From CAYHKY01 sp964357355 (GTDB lineage: Bacteria; Patescibacteriota; Microgenomatia; UBA10105): a stretch of 15,416 bases of DNA. The stretch is taken from contig CAYHKY010000032.1 in NCBI GenBank assembly GCA_964357355.1, positions 1 through 15,416 of the forward strand, written 5' to 3'. This document shows positions 13,489-15,416 of this stretch, piece after piece. Positions within the stretch are counted from its first letter, which is position 1. Each line of letters begins with the position of its first letter. The notes under the pieces are model-generated. The model was given only the letters and a program-made list of their open reading frames with translations, did not search any database and was not told the DNA's origin. A program made the position numbers and the translations under genes.

Positions 13489-15416
13489 TTACTTTATCAT
13501 TTGTGCGGGGTCACCATCATGTGGGCAATCGATACAATAGGGACCGAAGGCGTCTTTTATTATGAGGCGTTCTACCGTTGAGACATTGTCAGTTTGATCA
13601 GGTTTGGCGATTTTTTGGGTGGTATTGTCAATTGTGACTGACTGTTTTAAATTTTCCCGTTCTTTTGGCTCTGTGCCTTTGATGAAGTATTCGTAGCGTG
13701 GCCCGCAGGCATTGTCTTCCTGGGGAAGAAGCCCGGAGATGGGGCATACTTGGAGACCTGTGATTCCTTCGGGTTGCTTGGGCCAGGCTTCCTTTTTGTC
13801 TTTGAGATAGTGACTCATGATCTTGTTCCAGATAGGCGCTGCACCTGTTATACCTGAGGTTAAATAGGGATTCATTGGGCTATTATCATTGTTGCCCACC
13901 CATGATGCTACTACCGCGTCCATGTGGGTAAAACCAATGGTCCAGTTATCTCTTAAGTCATCCGTGGTGCCTGTTTTGACCGAGACCGCGGGATGCCCGG
14001 CAATCGGTAAGAAACTTGAGCCAAAAGCAGCAGACCGGGCGTTTTGGTCAAGAAGAATGTGTGAGATGAGAAATGCGGTTTCGGCAGATATGACTCGTTC
14101 ACCGCTGATTAATAAAGAGGATGGTTGGTCTGTATTGAGATTAGGATTTTTGTATTCATCGAGTATTTTGCCTTGAGCATCTTCAACTTTGAGGATTGAC
14201 ACCAAATTCTTCTGTATGCCTCCATTGGCAAACACACCGAAGGCAGTTACCATCTGGGCCATAGGGATCTCACCTCCACCAAGAGTTAAGGACAGACCAT
14301 ATCGGGAAGGGTCAGTTAGAGATGTGATTCCAAATGCAGAGGCAGAAGCAACCATTTTTTCAGGAGAATTGAGTTTGAGCATTTTCACTGCAGGAATGTT
14401 GTAAGAGTTGCCCAGGGCAAACCGGAGTTGTACCGGGCCGTGGAATTTTCCGTCGTAATTTTTAGGACAGTATACAGATGGGGTAGAGGCGAAACAGGTT
14501 GGTTGGTCGTTAAAAACAGTTGCCGGAGTCACAATCTTGCTATCAAGACCCAGGGCATAGTTTATCGGTTTGATAGCAGATCCCGGTTGTCGTAGTGCGG
14601 TGGTGACATTGAATGTACCTGATGCGGAGGCAAAGTAGTCGATTGAACCCACCATGGTTAGGATTTCTCCGGTAGGAGCACGGGTTACCATTGCGGCTCC
14701 ATTGGTTACGTTTAGTTTAGCCAGTTTGGCTACTTCTGTTGAAACTGTAGCTTGGGCGAATTCTTGCAGAGGCAAATCAAGTGTGGTAGTAACACGCAAT
14801 CCTCCCTGCTCGACGAGTTTTTCACCGTATTTTTCCACAAGTTGTTCTTTAACATACATAACGAAGTGGGGAGCTTTGATATCTGTTGTTGGTTGGCGGT
14901 AAATAAGTTCTTGGGCGCTTGCCTCGTCTGCTTGTTCTTGTGTAATATATCCGTCTTCAGCCATTCGGGTTAATACCGCATGTTGTCTCGTTTTGGCAAG
15001 TTCCGGACGTGCTCCGAAAGGAGAGTAAAAAGTAGGAGCTTGAGGAAGTCCGGCTAGAAGTGAAGCTTGGGCAAGAGTTAAATCTTTGACGTGTATGCCG
15101 AAATAACGTTCAGCTGCTGCCTCAATTCCCCAAGCGGTTCCACCGTAAGGAACATGATTCAAATAAAGCTCCAATATTTGTTCTTTTGAATAACGCGCCT
15201 CAACCAGTAATGCCAAAATTACTTCTTTGATTTTGCGTTTTAATGTGCGTTCAGGTGTCAGAAGCACTGTTTTTACCAACTGTTGGGTGATCGTGGATCC
15301 GCCCTGAAGTTGTTGACGAAATAATATTTCTCTAAGTGCCCGAAGCATACCTCCGACAGGATTTATTCCTATATGTTTATAAAACTCTTTATCTTCTATG
15401 GCTATTGTGGCTTCTT
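13489..15416 (-). CDS. Class A penicillin-binding protein, N-terminus outside window
   Basis: The frame is open to the right edge, giving 641 residues with the N-terminus missing. The Met at 15348 is internal: the GT51 catalytic motif EDKEFYKH (E7 of the visible part) lies upstream of it. GGSTITQQL is at 38-46. The transpeptidase motifs are SAIK (S279, K282), SYN (337-339) and KTG (480-482), all intact. It closely resembles the neighbouring PBP over both catalytic domains, with shared NYDGKFHG, SYNIPAVK and SGITGAAPIWNKIM-type blocks, so a tandem duplication is likely. It differs by an insert with C307 and C316 before NYDGKFHG. Its tail also differs, with C557, C570, the motif EYFIKGTEP (575-583) and a final C627/C630 pair. 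Its promoter lies outside the window. Transcription into the downstream paralog is possible across the 92-bp gap. Confidence 0.92.
   Translation of the reverse strand, partial: EATIAIEDKEFYKHIGINPVGGMLRALREILFRQQLQGGSTITQQLVKTVLLTPERTLKRKIKEVILALLVEARYSKEQILELYLNHVPYGGTAWGIEAAAERYFGIHVKDLTLAQASLLAGLPQAPTFYSPFGARPELAKTRQHAVLTRMAEDGYITQEQADEASAQELIYRQPTTDIKAPHFVMYVKEQLVEKYGEKLVEQGGLRVTTTLDLPLQEFAQATVSTEVAKLAKLNVTNGAAMVTRAPTGEILTMVGSIDYFASASGTFNVTTALRQPGSAIKPINYALGLDSKIVTPATVFNDQPTCFASTPSVYCPKNYDGKFHGPVQLRFALGNSYNIPAVKMLKLNSPEKMVASASAFGITSLTDPSRYGLSLTLGGGEIPMAQMVTAFGVFANGGIQKNLVSILKVEDAQGKILDEYKNPNLNTDQPSSLLISGERVISAETAFLISHILLDQNARSAAFGSSFLPIAGHPAVSVKTGTTDDLRDNWTIGFTHMDAVVASWVGNNDNSPMNPYLTSGITGAAPIWNKIMSHYLKDKKEAWPKQPEGITGLQVCPISGLLPQEDNACGPRYEYFIKGTEPKERENLKQSVTIDNTTQKIAKPDQTDNVSTVERLIIKDAFGPYCIDCPHDGDPAQMIK

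Noticed and set aside
15346..15348. Met at 15348 as start of the right-hand PBP
   Set aside because: The frame continues to the edge and the GT51 catalytic EDKEF motif lies upstream of this Met, so it is internal.
1..15416. TGA recoded as glycine
   Set aside because: TGA is the natural stop of the cyclophilin, YkuK-like and first PBP genes, and no gene needs TGA read-through.

Overview
The window looks like an ordinary chromosomal segment from a small-genome bacterium of the Candidate Phyla Radiation (Patescibacteria), most likely a Microgenomates-type lineage. That assignment is inferred from four things: the style of the GT-C glycosyltransferase and of the class A penicillin-binding proteins (including an E-Y-F-I-K/R-G-T-E-P tail motif), the compact layout with 16-18 bp between converging genes, moderate-to-low GC, and start codons that lack Shine-Dalgarno sequences. 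TGA is used as a normal stop (cyclophilin, YkuK-like and first PBP genes), so the TGA=Gly code of some CPR lineages does not apply. No rRNA, tRNA, CRISPR array, insertion sequence, phage gene or defence gene was recognised.

Layout, left to right. A membrane GT-C glycosyltransferase runs off the left edge on the minus strand (1-1525). It is divergent from an orphan sensor histidine kinase (1644-2891, plus), which converges on an MgtA-like P-type cation ATPase (2908-5415, minus). Divergent from the ATPase is a two-gene plus-strand unit: a membrane-anchored cyclophilin (5577-6194) and a membrane-anchored protein with two cytochrome b5 domains (6196-7332). That unit converges on a DUF2207 membrane protein with a polyglycine tail (7349-9265, minus). 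Divergent from it, a plus-strand cluster holds a zinc-ribbon SAM methyltransferase (9304-10140), a MazG-like pyrophosphohydrolase (10172-10513) and a YkuK/DUF458 RNase H-fold protein (10532-11017). These converge on two tandem class A PBPs on the minus strand (11036-13396, and 13489 to beyond the right edge).

Functionally most of the window concerns the cell surface: sugar transfer, peptidoglycan polymerisation and cross-linking, extracytoplasmic folding, a b5-domain protein with regularly placed cysteine pairs, cation transport and a sensor kinase. The methyltransferase, MazG-like and YkuK-like genes are the exceptions.

The most notable regulatory feature is that several genes have a (usually extended) -10 box only 6-7 nt before the start codon, which predicts leaderless mRNAs. 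The most notable protein features are the tandem b5 protein with paired cysteines, the GDGxND-to-GEGxND and KGAP-to-LGAP changes in the ATPase, and the tandem PBPs with unusual N- and C-terminal extensions. I do not see a clear-cut new multi-gene system here.
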